Source of the DNA: Desulfitobacterium hafniense DCB-2
GTDB lineage: Bacteria > Bacillota > Desulfitobacteriia > Desulfitobacteriales > Desulfitobacteriaceae
Reading direction: 5' to 3'
Assembly (NCBI RefSeq): GCF_000021925.1
Contig: NC_011830.1
Coordinates: 5,057,001-5,121,000 of the forward strand
DNA: 64,000 nucleotides
Position 1 is the stretch's first letter, and each line of letters opens with the position of its first letter. Below are positions 7,970-17,825 of the stretch, one piece after another. Under the pieces are notes generated by a model. That model was not told the DNA's origin. It did no database searches and was given only the letters and a program-made list of their open reading frames with translations. Both the position numbers and the translations under genes were made by a program.

Positions 7970-9103
7970 TTAGCGAAAAAATTGCATGGGATCCGTAGTT
8001 TCCCCATTGATGCGCACTTCAAAGTGAAGATGGGGTCCTGTGCTCCAGCCTGTGGAGCCCACATAGGATATCAGATCACCGGCTTGCACCATATCTCCAA
8101 CTTTAGCGGCCAGTTTGGAATTGTGGCCGTAAAGGGTGGTGTATCCGCCCCCATGATCCACGATCACGGCATTTCCATAGGCCCCATACCAACCGGCCAT
8201 AATAACTTCCCCGTTCCCCGCCGCCAAAACCTTGGTTCCGGTGGGTGCCGGTAAATCCACCCCGGTATGCAAGCTTTTCTGCTTCGTTATGGGATGAATC
8301 CGCCAACCATAAGCACTGCTGATTTCATAATAACCCGGTAAGGGATAAGTGCTGATGGTTCCATGGACCACGCCGGAGTTGCTGGTTAATTTGCGGATTT
8401 TTTCAGCAATGGCGTTAGAGTCCGCTTCCATTTGTGCAATTTGCTCAAAGATATCATTCTGAGCTTTTTTGTTGGAATCAAGTGCTGCCTGATGCTCCTT
8501 CTTCTTGGCATCCAGTTCCTTTTTGGCCTGCTCCGCTTCAGCCTTCAGCTTAGCCGCTTCATCCCGGTGGGCTTGCAGCACTTTCGTTTCTTCTTCGATT
8601 CTGGCCTTTTCCAGGCTGATATCGGCAAGGATCTTTTGATCATTATCAACCAGACGGTTAAAGTACTCCAGGCGGGTGATAAAATCACTGAGATTTTCCG
8701 CTTCAAAAAGGATTTCCAGATAACTCACTTGACCGATCTGATAGATTTCTTTGACCCGATTCCGCAGAACCTCCTGGCGCTTGGCCAGGTCTTCCTCCCG
8801 CTGCTTGAGCTCCTGCTCGGATTGATTCACAGCTTCCACCGCCTGATTATAGGCGATCTGTTTTTCATTCAAGCTATTCGAAGCTACCGTAATCTGAGTT
8901 GCTAAATTCTTAATCTGGTTTTGCAGTTTATCGGCAGAATACGTCAGATTGTTTAACTGATTGCGGGCCTGTTCCCCTTTCTTTTGCAGATCCCTTTGTT
9001 CTTTTATGGCATCCTCTAATTCCCCGGCTTGAAGTGGAATGACAGAACCTGCCAGCAATACTGTTGTGAGCAAAAGGGCTATGAGCCCCCTTCTCTTGGT
9101 CAT
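7970..9103 (-). CDS. Secreted M23 murein hydrolase/activator with coiled coil (EnvC/PcsB-like)
   Basis: The protein has 377 residues: a signal peptide (about 1-26, ending in LQAGE), a long coiled coil (about 27-245), then a LytM/M23 domain. Zinc-ligand and catalytic residues are intact: H279 and D283 in HTGVDL, and H358-L-H360. It is encoded directly after ftsX (19 bases) and reads in the same direction. This fits the known pairing of FtsEX with a coiled-coil amidase activator or endopeptidase that it gates during septum splitting. Because the M23 residues are complete, it may be an active endopeptidase rather than only an EnvC-type activator. Confidence 0.93.
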   Translation of the reverse strand: MTKRRGLIALLLTTVLLAGSVIPLQAGELEDAIKEQRDLQKKGEQARNQLNNLTYSADKLQNQIKNLATQITVASNSLNEKQIAYNQAVEAVNQSEQELKQREEDLAKRQEVLRNRVKEIYQIGQVSYLEILFEAENLSDFITRLEYFNRLVDNDQKILADISLEKARIEEETKVLQAHRDEAAKLKAEAEQAKKELDAKKKEHQAALDSNKKAQNDIFEQIAQMEADSNAIAEKIRKLTSNSGVVHGTISTYPLPGYYEISSAYGWRIHPITKQKSLHTGVDLPAPTGTKVLAAGNGEVIMAGWYGAYGNAVIVDHGGGYTTLYGHNSKLAAKVGDMVQAGDLISYVGSTGWSTGPHLHFEVRINGETTDPMQFFR

Positions 9104-9122
9104 GTGCTCCCCTCCTTCATTG

Positions 9123-10007
9123 TTAAACTTTTAAGAAGCGCCTTAAGGAAATCACGCTTCCCGCTGCACCTATTCCCATCCCTAACAGGACGATAGAACC
9201 CAGAACCTTACCGATGAGCTCCGTTTCATTAACTACGGGCATAAAAGCCAGGGTGGTTTGAATGTAATCTGCCAGCCAATCATAACCAAATCCCACCAGC
9301 AGGATAGCCAGCAGACCGCCAACCAATCCCAGGAACATCCCCTCCAAAATAAAGGGCCAGCGGATAAAGGCATTGCTCGCCCCGACAAGCTTCATAATCT
9401 CAATTTCCTTGCGGCGCGAAAAAACATTCATCTTAATATTTAAAGAAATCAAAATCAGGGAGGCGATGGCAAACAACCCTACCACCGCTGTTCCTGCCCA
9501 GCGGAGCCACTTGGTAAACTTCAGCAAAGGCTCCACCAGGTTTTTACCATAAACCACATTATCCACACCGGTAAGCTTAGTAATCTGGACGGCTACATTT
9601 TCTACTTGCTGGGGGTCCACCACATGGACGGTGTATTTATCCGGAAAAGGGTTTGTATCTCCTAAATCCGCTGCAATGGTGGTGGAATTCAGGGAGCCGG
9701 TAAAATTTTTCAAAGCCTGGTCTTTGGGAACAAACTCAATGGTATCCACTCCCGCCAAGTCTGTGAGCCTCTCCCCCAAAGCCTTGACTTCCGCGGAATC
9801 CAAATCATCCTGGGCAAATACAGCAATCTCCAGTTCGGATTCAAAGTTCGAAGCCAGGTTAGAGGCATTGAGCAGGAAAAACACCGACGCCCCCAAAATG
9901 ACCATAGAGATCATCACGGTCAGCACTGAAGCAATACTTAGCCATACATTTCTGCGAATAGAATTAAATACTTCACGAAATATGTATTCTACAGAGTTAA
10001 GTGCCAT
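9123..10007 (-). CDS. ftsX: Cell division ABC transporter permease FtsX
   Basis: The chosen start MALNSVEYIFREVFNSIRRN, at 10007, is the classic FtsX N-terminus. It overlaps the last 11 bases of ftsE (ATGGCACTTAA). A longer frame to 10055 would add residues that do not fit the family. The protein has 294 residues: a short cytoplasmic head, TM1 (about 20-45), an extracellular loop (about 50-150), then three TM helices. FtsX transmits ATP hydrolysis by FtsE to extracellular murein hydrolases; the adjacent M23 gene is the obvious partner. Confidence 0.95.
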   Translation of the reverse strand: MALNSVEYIFREVFNSIRRNVWLSIASVLTVMISMVILGASVFFLLNASNLASNFESELEIAVFAQDDLDSAEVKALGERLTDLAGVDTIEFVPKDQALKNFTGSLNSTTIAADLGDTNPFPDKYTVHVVDPQQVENVAVQITKLTGVDNVVYGKNLVEPLLKFTKWLRWAGTAVVGLFAIASLILISLNIKMNVFSRRKEIEIMKLVGASNAFIRWPFILEGMFLGLVGGLLAILLVGFGYDWLADYIQTTLAFMPVVNETELIGKVLGSIVLLGMGIGAAGSVISLRRFLKV

Positions 10008-10683
10008 ATCCGTAAGCCCCCTGCTTCTGATCACGTGCAACTTTGCCATCTTCAATCGTTATGACACGCTTCTGCATTTGATCGACGATATCCCGGGCAT
10101 GGGTGGCCATCACAATCGTCGTCCCGCGACGATTAATATTATAAAGAAGCTCCATAATCTCCCAGGCAGTCTCTGAGTCCAGATTACCCGTAGGTTCATC
10201 TGCGACTAAAAGAGAGGGATTATTGACAATGGCCCTGGCTACCGAAACCCTCTGCTGCTCCCCTCCGGATAACTCATGGGGAAAGGCTTTCTCCTTATTG
10301 GCTAAACCCACCAGCTCCAGAGCCTTTTTGGTCCGACTCTTGACCTCCCGGTTGCCGACACCGATGACCTCCAAGGCAAAAGCCACATTTTCAAAGGCAG
10401 TTTTATTCGGTAAAAGGCGAAAATCCTGAAAAATAACGCCAATATTTCTGCGCAAATGGGGAACTTCCCGTTCCCGCATCCGAATCATACTTTTACCATT
10501 CATGGTCACTTGACCGCGGGTGGGCAATTCCTCACGGTAGAGCAAGCGGATCAGGGTGGATTTCCCCGCGCCACTGGGTCCTACCAGAAAAACGAACTCC
10601 CCTTTGTCTATTTTTAGACTAATATCGACAAGGGCCTTGGCACCGTTCGGATAGATCTTCGATACATTCGTTATTTGGATCAT
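9997..10683 (-). CDS. ftsE: Cell division ATP-binding protein FtsE
   Basis: This is a 228-residue ABC ATPase with Walker A GPSGAGKST (35-43), signature LSGGEQQR, Walker B LLVADEPTGNLD and the switch histidine in MATHA. It is the first gene of the ftsE-ftsX-M23 operon, with AAGGAGG 12 bases before the ATG. It energises FtsX at the division or sporulation septum. The roughly 195-base gap upstream holds the operon's promoter region and the neighbouring terminator. Confidence 0.97.
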   Translation of the reverse strand: MIQITNVSKIYPNGAKALVDISLKIDKGEFVFLVGPSGAGKSTLIRLLYREELPTRGQVTMNGKSMIRMREREVPHLRRNIGVIFQDFRLLPNKTAFENVAFALEVIGVGNREVKSRTKKALELVGLANKEKAFPHELSGGEQQRVSVARAIVNNPSLLVADEPTGNLDSETAWEIMELLYNINRRGTTIVMATHARDIVDQMQKRVITIEDGKVARDQKQGAYGYGT

Positions 10684-10823
10684 TTTTTTCCCAGGCCTCC
10701 TTGAGTTCTCCGTTAGCTTCCATTTTATCCAAACCTATAAGTTAATTCGACACGAGGTATAGATCTCCTGTTATTAATGACGGAAGAAAGGCTAAAAACT
10801 TATGGCAAAAAAGAAGTTGGAAG

Positions 10824-10857
10824 TAAAAAAAGAAAAACCCGACTCCAAACATCGGGC
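10824..10857 (-). terminator. Terminator of the 10879-11139 small gene
   Basis: On the minus strand GCCCGA-TGTTTGGAG-TCGGGT is followed by TTTTCTTTTTTT, beginning about 20 bases after the stop codon. Confidence 0.88.
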
Positions 10858-10878
10858 TCATACTTTATGCTATAAGAT

Positions 10879-11139
10879 TTAGATTTTTTTCAGAGCTTCC
10901 TCCTGTGCTGAAAATCTCCTCTCCGCTTCATCCTCATCAATGAACCAGAGGCAGCCTTCATGGCGTTCCTCCCGATTAAAGGTGTGAATCAGGCCCTTTT
11001 TTACAGTATCGCCCCATGCCACAAAAAACTGTGCCGGAGAATTCACAGGATTGACTCCTGTACCAAAATAAAGAGGAATCCCATTTATTTCAGATTGTCG
11101 AAGAATATTGGCCCTAGTCGTACCGCACGGATTGCTCAA
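10879..11139 (-). CDS. Small conserved-looking protein of unknown function
   Basis: The protein has 86 residues and starts at TTG (TTG AGC AAT CCG), chosen because AAGGAGG lies 8 bases upstream. It is soluble, with one aromatic-rich segment (QFFVAWGDTVKKGLIHTF) and an acidic helical end (DEDEAERRFSAQEEALKKI). No domain was recognised. It is a separate transcription unit between the transketolase genes and ftsE, with a good terminator. The strong ribosome binding site and terminator support a real gene. Confidence 0.7.
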   Translation of the reverse strand: MSNPCGTTRANILRQSEINGIPLYFGTGVNPVNSPAQFFVAWGDTVKKGLIHTFNREERHEGCLWFIDEDEAERRFSAQEEALKKI

Positions 11140-11245
11140 AGCTTATCCCTCCTTAGCAACTATAGAAGAATACTATAAACGGAACGGCCGCCCACTCCCG
11201 GCAGCCGTCCAAAACTCACTATCTTTGCTCCTGTCTTGGGAGTCT

Positions 11246-12181
11246 CTATTTCCTGGCTATAGCCACCTTTACTGCCGCCACCACTTCCTTTTTGGTTAAG
11301 CCGTATTTCTCCAGCAACTCCAAGGGGCGGCCTGATTCGCCAAAGGTATCCTTAATCCCGACCCGGACCAAGGGCGTAGGCGCCTGTTCACTTAAGGCTT
11401 CGGCTACTGCGCTTCCCAAGCCGCCAATAATGTTATGCTCCTCGGCAGTCACCGCCGCACCGGTCTTTTGGGCGCAAGCGACGATGGTCTGCACATCCAG
11501 AGGCTTTACAGAGGCTACATTAACCACCGCAACCCGGATATTTTCCTGTTCAAGGTCTTGAGCAGCTTCCAAAGCGGCCGCCACCATGACCCCGTTAGCA
11601 AAAACAACACAGTCCGAGCCCTCCCGAAGAACATTGGCTTTACCGATCTCGAACTGATACTGATCGTCAAAAAGCAAAGGAACATCAAGCCGGCCCATCC
11701 GAATATAAACAGGGCCTTCATAGGCTGCGGCAGCCCGGATGGCTTGCTGAGTTTCCACCCCATCGGCAGGAACCAATACGGTCATATTGGGTACAGCCCT
11801 CATAATGGCCACATCCTCCACCGCCTGATGCGATCCTCCGTCCTCCCCAACGGTAACACCGGCATGAGTGGCGGCAATCTTAACATTTAGTTTGGGATAA
11901 GCGATGGAATTGCGAATCTGCTCAAAAGCCCGTCCTGTGGCAAAAATAGCAAAAGTGCTGGCGAAGGGGATCTTGCCCGCCGCTGCCAAACCCGCCGCTG
12001 TGCCCATAAGGTTGGCTTCAGCAATTCCCATATTAAAAAACCGTTCCGGGTAGTGTTTGGCAAAATCCGCGGTCTTCGTAGATTTAGACAGATCCGCATC
12101 CAGGACAACGATATCCTTATTTTCTGCTCCTAAGGCCACTAAAGTTTTACCATAGGCATCCCGTGTTGCTTGTTTAGCCAA
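11246..12181 (-). CDS. Transketolase, C-terminal (pyrimidine-binding) subunit
   Basis: The 311 residues cover the transketolase Pyr and C-terminal domains. The conserved pyrimidine-domain glutamate lies in GIAEANLMGTAAGLA, and GGSHQAVEDVAIMRAVPNM is present. It overlaps the N-terminal subunit gene by 8 bases, and the two halves together equal one transketolase. This split form is common in anaerobic Firmicutes and Archaea. It catalyses ketol transfer between pentose-phosphate pathway sugars. A GC-rich imperfect hairpin (about 11189-11213) follows the gene but lacks a good T-run. Confidence 0.93.
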   Translation of the reverse strand: MAKQATRDAYGKTLVALGAENKDIVVLDADLSKSTKTADFAKHYPERFFNMGIAEANLMGTAAGLAAAGKIPFASTFAIFATGRAFEQIRNSIAYPKLNVKIAATHAGVTVGEDGGSHQAVEDVAIMRAVPNMTVLVPADGVETQQAIRAAAAYEGPVYIRMGRLDVPLLFDDQYQFEIGKANVLREGSDCVVFANGVMVAAALEAAQDLEQENIRVAVVNVASVKPLDVQTIVACAQKTGAAVTAEEHNIIGGLGSAVAEALSEQAPTPLVRVGIKDTFGESGRPLELLEKYGLTKKEVVAAVKVAIARK

Positions 12182-13007
12182 GGCGTGCCGCCTCCTCTCT
12201 CAATTCCTTTAAGGCTTGCTCTGCTTGTTCAGCACTGGGGGCATTCCCATGCCAGCCTACCTGGTTTTCCATAAAGGACACCCCTTTACCCTTGACCGTC
12301 CGGGCAATAAGTATCGTCGGTTTTCCTTTAATAGTTTTAGCTTCGGCAAAAGCAGCCAGCAGCTCTTCCATATTATGTCCATCCACCTCGATGACATGCC
12401 AGCCAAAGGCCCGCCATTTGTCGTCCAAGGGATCAGAAGCCATCACATTATCTGTGGTTCCGTCAATTTGCAGACCATTGTAGTCGAGAACGGCGGTGAC
12501 ATTATCCAGCTTGTAGTGTGCTGCAGCCATAGCCGCCTCCCACACTTGACCCTCCGCCATTTCACCGTCTCCTAAAACCACATAGACCCGAAAATCCTTC
12601 TTGTCCGCTTTTCCGGCAAGGGCCATCCCATTGGCTGCGGAAAGGCCTTGGCCCAAAGAGCCTGTGGACATATCCACACCGGGGACTTTCCTCATATCCG
12701 GATGCCCCTGCAGGATGCGGCCGGTTTGCCGTAGTCCCAGGATTTCCTCTTTGGGGAAGTAGCCCTTTTCAGCAAGGGCTGCATAAAGGACCGGTGCGGC
12801 ATGCCCCTTCGCCAATACAAAGCGATCCCGCTCCGCCCAATGGGGATCCTCCGGATTAACTTTCATTTCATAAAAATACAGGGCGGCCAATATATCCGCT
12901 GCCGATAAGCTGCCCCCAGGATGACCTGATTTAGCCGGCACAAGCATGGTAATAATATCCTGACGTATTTGATTGGCCATCCGTTTCAGTTCAAGTACCC
13001 TCACCAT
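12174..13007 (-). CDS. Transketolase, N-terminal (TPP pyrophosphate-binding) subunit
   Basis: The protein has 277 residues from an ATG at 13007 with GGAGGG just upstream; a reading frame extends to 13043 but without such a site. Its TPP-binding motif GDGEMAEGQVWEA...YNGLQIDG fits the GDG-x(n)-N pattern. HPGGSLSAADILAALYF and LAKGHAAPVLYAAL are typical transketolase N-terminal signatures. It forms the active enzyme with the following gene. Confidence 0.93.
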   Translation of the reverse strand: MVRVLELKRMANQIRQDIITMLVPAKSGHPGGSLSAADILAALYFYEMKVNPEDPHWAERDRFVLAKGHAAPVLYAALAEKGYFPKEEILGLRQTGRILQGHPDMRKVPGVDMSTGSLGQGLSAANGMALAGKADKKDFRVYVVLGDGEMAEGQVWEAAMAAAHYKLDNVTAVLDYNGLQIDGTTDNVMASDPLDDKWRAFGWHVIEVDGHNMEELLAAFAEAKTIKGKPTILIARTVKGKGVSFMENQVGWHGNAPSAEQAEQALKELREEAARLG

Positions 13008-13055
13008 AATCCCTCCATTTATGTGGTTGACAAAACGTCTCATTTTGAAGATTTA

Positions 13056-13078
13056 AGGCTTGGCCATGAGCCAAGCCT
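13056..13078 (-). terminator. Hairpin downstream of prfB
   Basis: AGGCTTGGC and GCCAAGCCT form a perfect 9-bp stem. The following minus-strand sequence TTAAATCTT is only moderately T-rich, so termination is likely but not certain. Confidence 0.6.
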
Positions 13079-13167
13079 CTCTTTACACTTCTTGCTGCAC
13101 GACACTTCTTGCTTCACGCTGATCCTTTTATCCTGCTTACTGCTTCTGCTCTTATTCTGCTTTTACT

Positions 13168-14275
13168 TTACTGAACAGCTTTGGTCTTTTGCAGATAAGC
13201 AGCGATAAACTGGTCAATCTCTCCGTCCATGACAGCTCCGGTATTCGCTGTTTCCTCATTGGTCCGGTGATCCTTAACCATATTATAAGGATGGAACACA
13301 TAGGAGCGAATCTGGCTTCCCCACGCGATCTCCTGTTGTTCCCCGCGAATCTCCGAAATTTCATCTTCCTGCTGTTTGCGCTTCAGCTCCAGGAGCTTGG
13401 CTTGCAGGATGCGCAAGCAGTAGGCCCTGTTCTGAATCTGAGAACGCTCACTTTGGGACTGGACCACAATCCCCGTGGGTAAGTGAGTGATCCGGACCGC
13501 AGAACTGGTCTTATTGACATGCTGTCCCCCCGCACCGCTGGCCCGGTAGGTATCCACCTTGAGATCTTCGGGCGGAATCTGAATTTCAGCATTATCCTCC
13601 ATCACCTCAGGTATAACATCCACAGAGGCAAAAGAGGTATGACGGCGTCCCGAAGCGTCAAAGGGAGATATCCGCACTAAACGGTGAACCCCTTTCTCCG
13701 CTTTCAAATAGCCGAAGGCATTTTCTCCCGCAAAGGATAAGGTCGCACTCTTAATCCCTGCTTCATCGCCGGGCAGGAAATCCATGGTTTCCACTTTATA
13801 ACCGTGGCGTTCTCCATAGCGGATATACATCCGATACAGCATGGATACCCAGTCCTGGGCTTCTGTGCCGCCGGCTCCCGCATGCAGGGTAACTATGGCA
13901 TTATTCCGATCATAGGGACCGCTGAGCAGAATCTCCAGCTCCAAACCATCCAGCCGTTGCTGCAGAGCCAGGATTCCTTCCTCAAGTTCAGGCTCCAGGG
14001 ATTCATCCTTTTCTTCCACCGCCATTTGATAGAGGGTGAGCATATCATCCAGCTGCTGCTGCAAGGTGTAATAGGTTTTGACTTTCTCCTGTTGATAAGA
14101 AAGCTCCTGCATCACTTTTTGCGCCCCTTCTGGATTATCCCAAAAGTCCGGCCTTTGCAGTTCAATCTCTAAAATACTGATTTTATCCTCACGCTGAGGG
14201 ACGTCAAAGTGAAACCCTCAAATCTGCTAAGCGCACTTCTAAACTTTCCAGCTCTTTTTTCCATTCAAATATCAC
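13168..14275 (-). CDS. prfB: Peptide chain release factor 2, expressed by programmed +1 frameshift
   Basis: The zero frame starts at GTG 14275 and encodes 23 residues ending VRLADLRVSL, then meets an in-frame TGA at 14206-14204. The context CTT TGA C is the universal RF2 shift site. Skipping one base continues as DVPQREDKISILEIELQRPDFW and so on to 13168, giving about 368 residues. A GAGGG lies a few bases before the shift site as the stimulatory Shine-Dalgarno-like element. GGQ (GAGGQHVNK) and the anticodon-mimic SPF (SPFDASGRRH) are intact. RF2 reads UGA and UAA; scarce RF2 increases shifting, giving autoregulation. The main frame alone would look like a truncated protein starting MMQELS. 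Confidence 0.96.
14203..14209 (-). promoter_or_regulatory. prfB +1 frameshift site CTT-TGA-C
   Basis: On the minus strand CTTTGAC lies where the 23-codon leader frame meets the main frame. Leu-tRNA slips from CUU to UUU and GAC is then read as Asp. Confidence 0.95.
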
Positions 14276-14306
14276 TTAACTTTCACCACCTTATGGTTTT
14301 CGAAAA

Positions 14307-14344
14307 GTAAGGCATATTGAGCCGAGGGCCTCATTATGCCTTAC
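14307..14344 (-). terminator. Hairpin between secA and prfB
   Basis: GTAAGGCATA and TATGCCTTAC form a 10-bp stem about 50 bases after the secA stop. A short TTTTC follows on the minus strand. Confidence 0.65.
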
Positions 14345-14394
14345 GTGTAACTATTCTAGTACTCGGTAACATTCAAAAACATTCAAACCTTGTA

Positions 14395-16899
14395 CTAACT
14401 GTCTGCTCCGCAGCATTTCTTGTATTTCTTGCCGCTGCCGCAGGGACAGGGATCGTTGCGGCCGATTTGGGGCCCCTCATTATGAACCGGACGGGCCGGC
14501 TGTTCCTCATCCCGGTTGGTGCGGACATGCTGAGGTTCTTCCGGTTTTTGCTCCGTCACCTGAGGTGTCACTCTCATAATATAGCGGATGGTGTCTTCCT
14601 GAATTGAGCTGATCATGCCCTGGAACATATCATAAGCCTCACGGCGATATTCCACCAAGGGGTTCTTTTGCCCATAAGCTCTCAGGCCAATGCCTTCCCG
14701 GAGCATATCCATGGCATCCAAATGATCCATCCACTTCTTGTCCACGACCTGCAGCATCACAGCCCGCTCGATTTCCCGCATGATCTCTTCGCCAAAAGCT
14801 GTTTCACGGGTTTTGTAATGGGCTTGTGCTCTCTCCAGAAGCATTTCCACGATCTCTTCTTTTTCCATGCTTCCTACTTGCTCGGCTGTAATATCATGAT
14901 TGGGCAGGAAGACATTTTCCACATACTCCAGGAAGCTGTTAAGATCCCATTCTTCAGGATAGGGGCTCTGGGCGCCGAACATATCCACCGTTTCCCGAAC
15001 CACTTTTTCCAGCATATCGGCGATGCTCTCCTGAATGTTGCCACCCATCAGCACCTGACGGCGTTGGGCATAGATGACTTCCCGCTGCAGATTCATGACA
15101 TCATCATAATCAAGAACATGCTTGCGAATTTCGAAGTTTCTGTTTTCCACCCGGCGCTGAGCCGTTTCTACAGAGCGGCTGATCATCTTGGAGGTAATGG
15201 GAACGGAATCGTCCATCCCTAATTTATCCATCATCCCGGTGATATTATCCGCACCAAAAAGGCGCATCAAATCATCTTCCAGAGAAAGGAAGAATTGGGA
15301 AGAACCAGGGTCTCCCTGACGTCCGGCACGGCCGCGCAGCTGATTATCAATCCGGCGGGATTCGTGGCGCTCTGTACCTATAATATGCAGACCACCCAGT
15401 GGGGCTACTTCTTCGCCCAGGATAATGTCCGTACCACGGCCCGCCATGTTGGTGGCGATGGTCACCATGCCCTTCAAGCCTGCTCCGGCAATGATTTCGG
15501 CTTCTTTCTCATGGAACTTGGCATTCAGGACTTGATGAGGTATGCCGCGGCGCTCCAACATACTGCTTAAGCGCTCGGACTTCTCCACCGATACGGTTCC
15601 CACCAGAACCGGCTGTCCTTTTTTGTGGCGTTCGATGATCTCCTCAACGACAGCCTTGAACTTGCCTTCCTCAGTCCGATAGACCACATCAGGCAGATCC
15701 TCACGAATCATCGGCATATTAGTGGGAATTTCCACCACGTCTAATTTGTAAATCTTTTTGAATTCCGGTTCTTCCGTCATAGCGGTACCGGTCATACCGG
15801 CAAGTTTTTCAAACATCCGGAAATAATTCTGGAAGGTAATGGTCGCTAAGGTTTGAGATTCCTTTTCAATTTTCACTTTTTCCTTAGCTTCAATCGCCTG
15901 ATGCAATCCTTCCGAATAACGGCGCCCAAACATAAGACGTCCGGTAAATTCATCAACGATAATAACCTGCCCGTCCTTAACCACATAATCCCGATCCAGT
16001 TTAAAGAGGGCATGGGCTTTTAAGCCCTGGTTCACATGATGAGCCAGCTCTGTGTGCAGATCGTCAAAGAGATTCTCTACGGAGAGCATGGTTTCAACCC
16101 GGCTGACCCCTTGTTCAGTCAAGGTGACCACCCGGTCTTTTTCATTGACATTATAATCTTCTTCCGGCTTTAAGCGGGGAATAATCATGGCAATCCGGTT
16201 ATAGAGCTCGGTCGGCTTGTCCGCCTCCCCGGAAATAATCAACGGGGTACGGGCTTCGTCGATTAAAATGGAGTCCACTTCGTCGACGATAGCATAATGA
16301 AGTTCCCGCTGAACCAACCCATCAGGACGGGTCACCATATTATCACGCAAATAATCAAAGCCAAATTCATTATTGGTACCATAGGTTATATCTGCAGCAT
16401 AGCTTTCCCGCCGCTGAGCATAGTTTAAGCCATGAACGATCAGACCCACCGATAATCCCAGGAACTGGTGAATGCGGCCCATCATTTCGCTGTCACGCCG
16501 GGCAAGATAGTCGTTGACGGTAACGATATGAACACCGCGGCCTGTCAAAGCATTCAGATAGGATGGAAGGGTTGCCACCAATGTTTTTCCTTCCCCAGTA
16601 CGCATCTCGGCGATCCGGCCATCATGCAGGACCATCCCCCCGATCAGCTGCACATCATAGTGCCGTTGTCCATTGACACGCCAGGAAGCCTCACGAACCA
16701 CTGCAAACGCCTCAGGCAAAAGGCTGTCCAGACTCTCTCCATTCTCCAGCCGTTGTTTAAATTCATCGGTCTTGGCACGGAGCTGTTCATCAGACAACGC
16801 CTTGATTTCCGGCTCCAAGTCATTAATCGCAGCAATCTTTTTCTGATACTTTTTAACCTCACGAGCATTGTCATCAAAAAGTTTATTTAAGAAACCCAT
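14395..16899 (-). CDS. secA: Preprotein translocase ATPase SecA
   Basis: The protein has 834 residues from the ATG at 16899 ([11 protein letters not shown]), with AAAGGTGG upstream. The motor domain has Walker A MRTGEGKT (99-106) and the DEVD box in [15 protein letters not shown]. Helicase motifs such as [10 protein letters not shown] and the [15 protein letters not shown] motif are present. The C-terminus is the zinc-binding SecB/ribosome-interacting tail [17 protein letters not shown] (815-831). It drives Sec-dependent export through SecYEG. secA immediately upstream of prfB and downstream of hpf is the usual Firmicute order. Confidence 0.98.
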
Positions 16900-17043
16900 T
16901 ATTGACCACCTTTCCATCTGTCCAAGGGTATCAACTCATTTTATCACTCTAACCAAAAGGGTGCAAGCCAAGAGCATCCCGCTCCAGAGCAAATCCCTTG
17001 TTAATTTCTGTAGGAACGTCCTGAAACAACCATATGCACACAA

Positions 17044-17069
17044 GAATGGTCTACCCTCGTAGACCATTC
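17044..17069 (-). terminator. Hairpin downstream of hpf
   Basis: GAATGGTCTAC and GTAGACCATTC form a perfect 11-bp stem with a CCTC loop, 28 bases after the hpf stop. The T-run is better on the plus strand than on the minus strand. Confidence 0.65.
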
Positions 17070-17096
17070 GTTTTAATCATCCTATTCAATTTTATC

Positions 17097-17624
17097 TCAA
17101 TCTTCGGGCTCCAAGAGACCATAGTCGCCTGATCTCCGGCGATAAACCACATTGATGACATTGGTATCCATGTTGGTGAAGGCGTAGAAGTTATGTCCTA
17201 CCAGGTTCATCTGCATAATGGCTTCTTCCACGGACATGGGTTTGGTACCGAATTTTTTGTGACGGACAACCTCTTCAGAATCATCTTCATAGAGGGCGGG
17301 ATGCTCAATTTCATGATCTTTAAGGACTTTAGTGCGCATGCGTTTGTTGATCCGGGTGCGGTATTTATCAATTTGGCGCTCCAGCTTTTCGACGACCAGG
17401 TCGATGGAAGCGTACATATCTCCGCTTTCTTCCTCGCCGCGAAGAATCATACCCTGGAGGGGTGCAGTGACCTCAACGCGATGGCGGCCTTCCTCTACCA
17501 GCAGGGTTACTTTAACATCCATAAACTCATCAGAGTATTTCTCCAGTTTGCCTACCCTTTTTAAAACGTACTCTTTCAGGGCATCGGTGACTTCCATTTG
17601 TTTGCCGCGAACGCTGATGTTCAT
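17097..17624 (-). CDS. hpf: Ribosome hibernation promoting factor, long form
   Basis: The protein has 175 residues. The N-terminal S30AE domain (1-100, MNISVRGKQMEVTDALKEYV) binds the 30S decoding region. A linker and the C-terminal dimerisation domain (about 120-175, KPMSVEEAIMQMNLVGHNFYAFTNMDT...VVYRRRSGDYGLL) make it the long form that pairs ribosomes into 100S dimers on its own. A consensus sigma-H promoter lies just upstream (17658-17684), consistent with stationary-phase induction known for the Bacillus homologue. Confidence 0.96.
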   Translation of the reverse strand: MNISVRGKQMEVTDALKEYVLKRVGKLEKYSDEFMDVKVTLLVEEGRHRVEVTAPLQGMILRGEEESGDMYASIDLVVEKLERQIDKYRTRINKRMRTKVLKDHEIEHPALYEDDSEEVVRHKKFGTKPMSVEEAIMQMNLVGHNFYAFTNMDTNVINVVYRRRSGDYGLLEPED

Positions 17625-17657
17625 AGTAAAACCCCCTTAATATCTGCTTAATATATT

Positions 17658-17684
17658 ATTCCCTCTTCACGCAAAAAATCCTTC
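17658..17684 (-). promoter_or_regulatory. Sigma-H promoter of hpf
   Basis: The minus strand reads GAAGGATTT, 11 bases, then AGGGAAT, matching RnAGGAWWW-N11-RnnGAAT at every defined position. It lies about 34 bases before the hpf start codon, leaving a short leader with the ribosome site. Confidence 0.75.
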
Positions 17685-17725
17685 CACAATTTTCTTCTCT
17701 TTTAACTAAATTTCCATATGCAAAA

Positions 17726-17765
17726 AAGAAGAATCGTTGTAAATTATGCCAACAATTCTTCTTTT
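17726..17765 (-). terminator. Terminator of the cold-shock gene
   Basis: AAGAAGAATTGTTG pairs with CAACGATTCTTCTT on the minus strand and is followed by TTTT. It separates the cold-shock gene from the hpf promoter. Confidence 0.88.
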
Positions 17766-17825
17766 TATTCATGTGATAGTAACTTTGTCAAAACTCCATA
17801 CGGCAGCTCTTCCGCTCCCTATCAC

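Noticed and set aside
17763..17791. TTGACA-type promoter between the cold-shock gene and hpf
   Set aside because: The matching -10 position reads ATAAAA and lies inside the cold-shock terminator; the sigma-H site explains hpf better.
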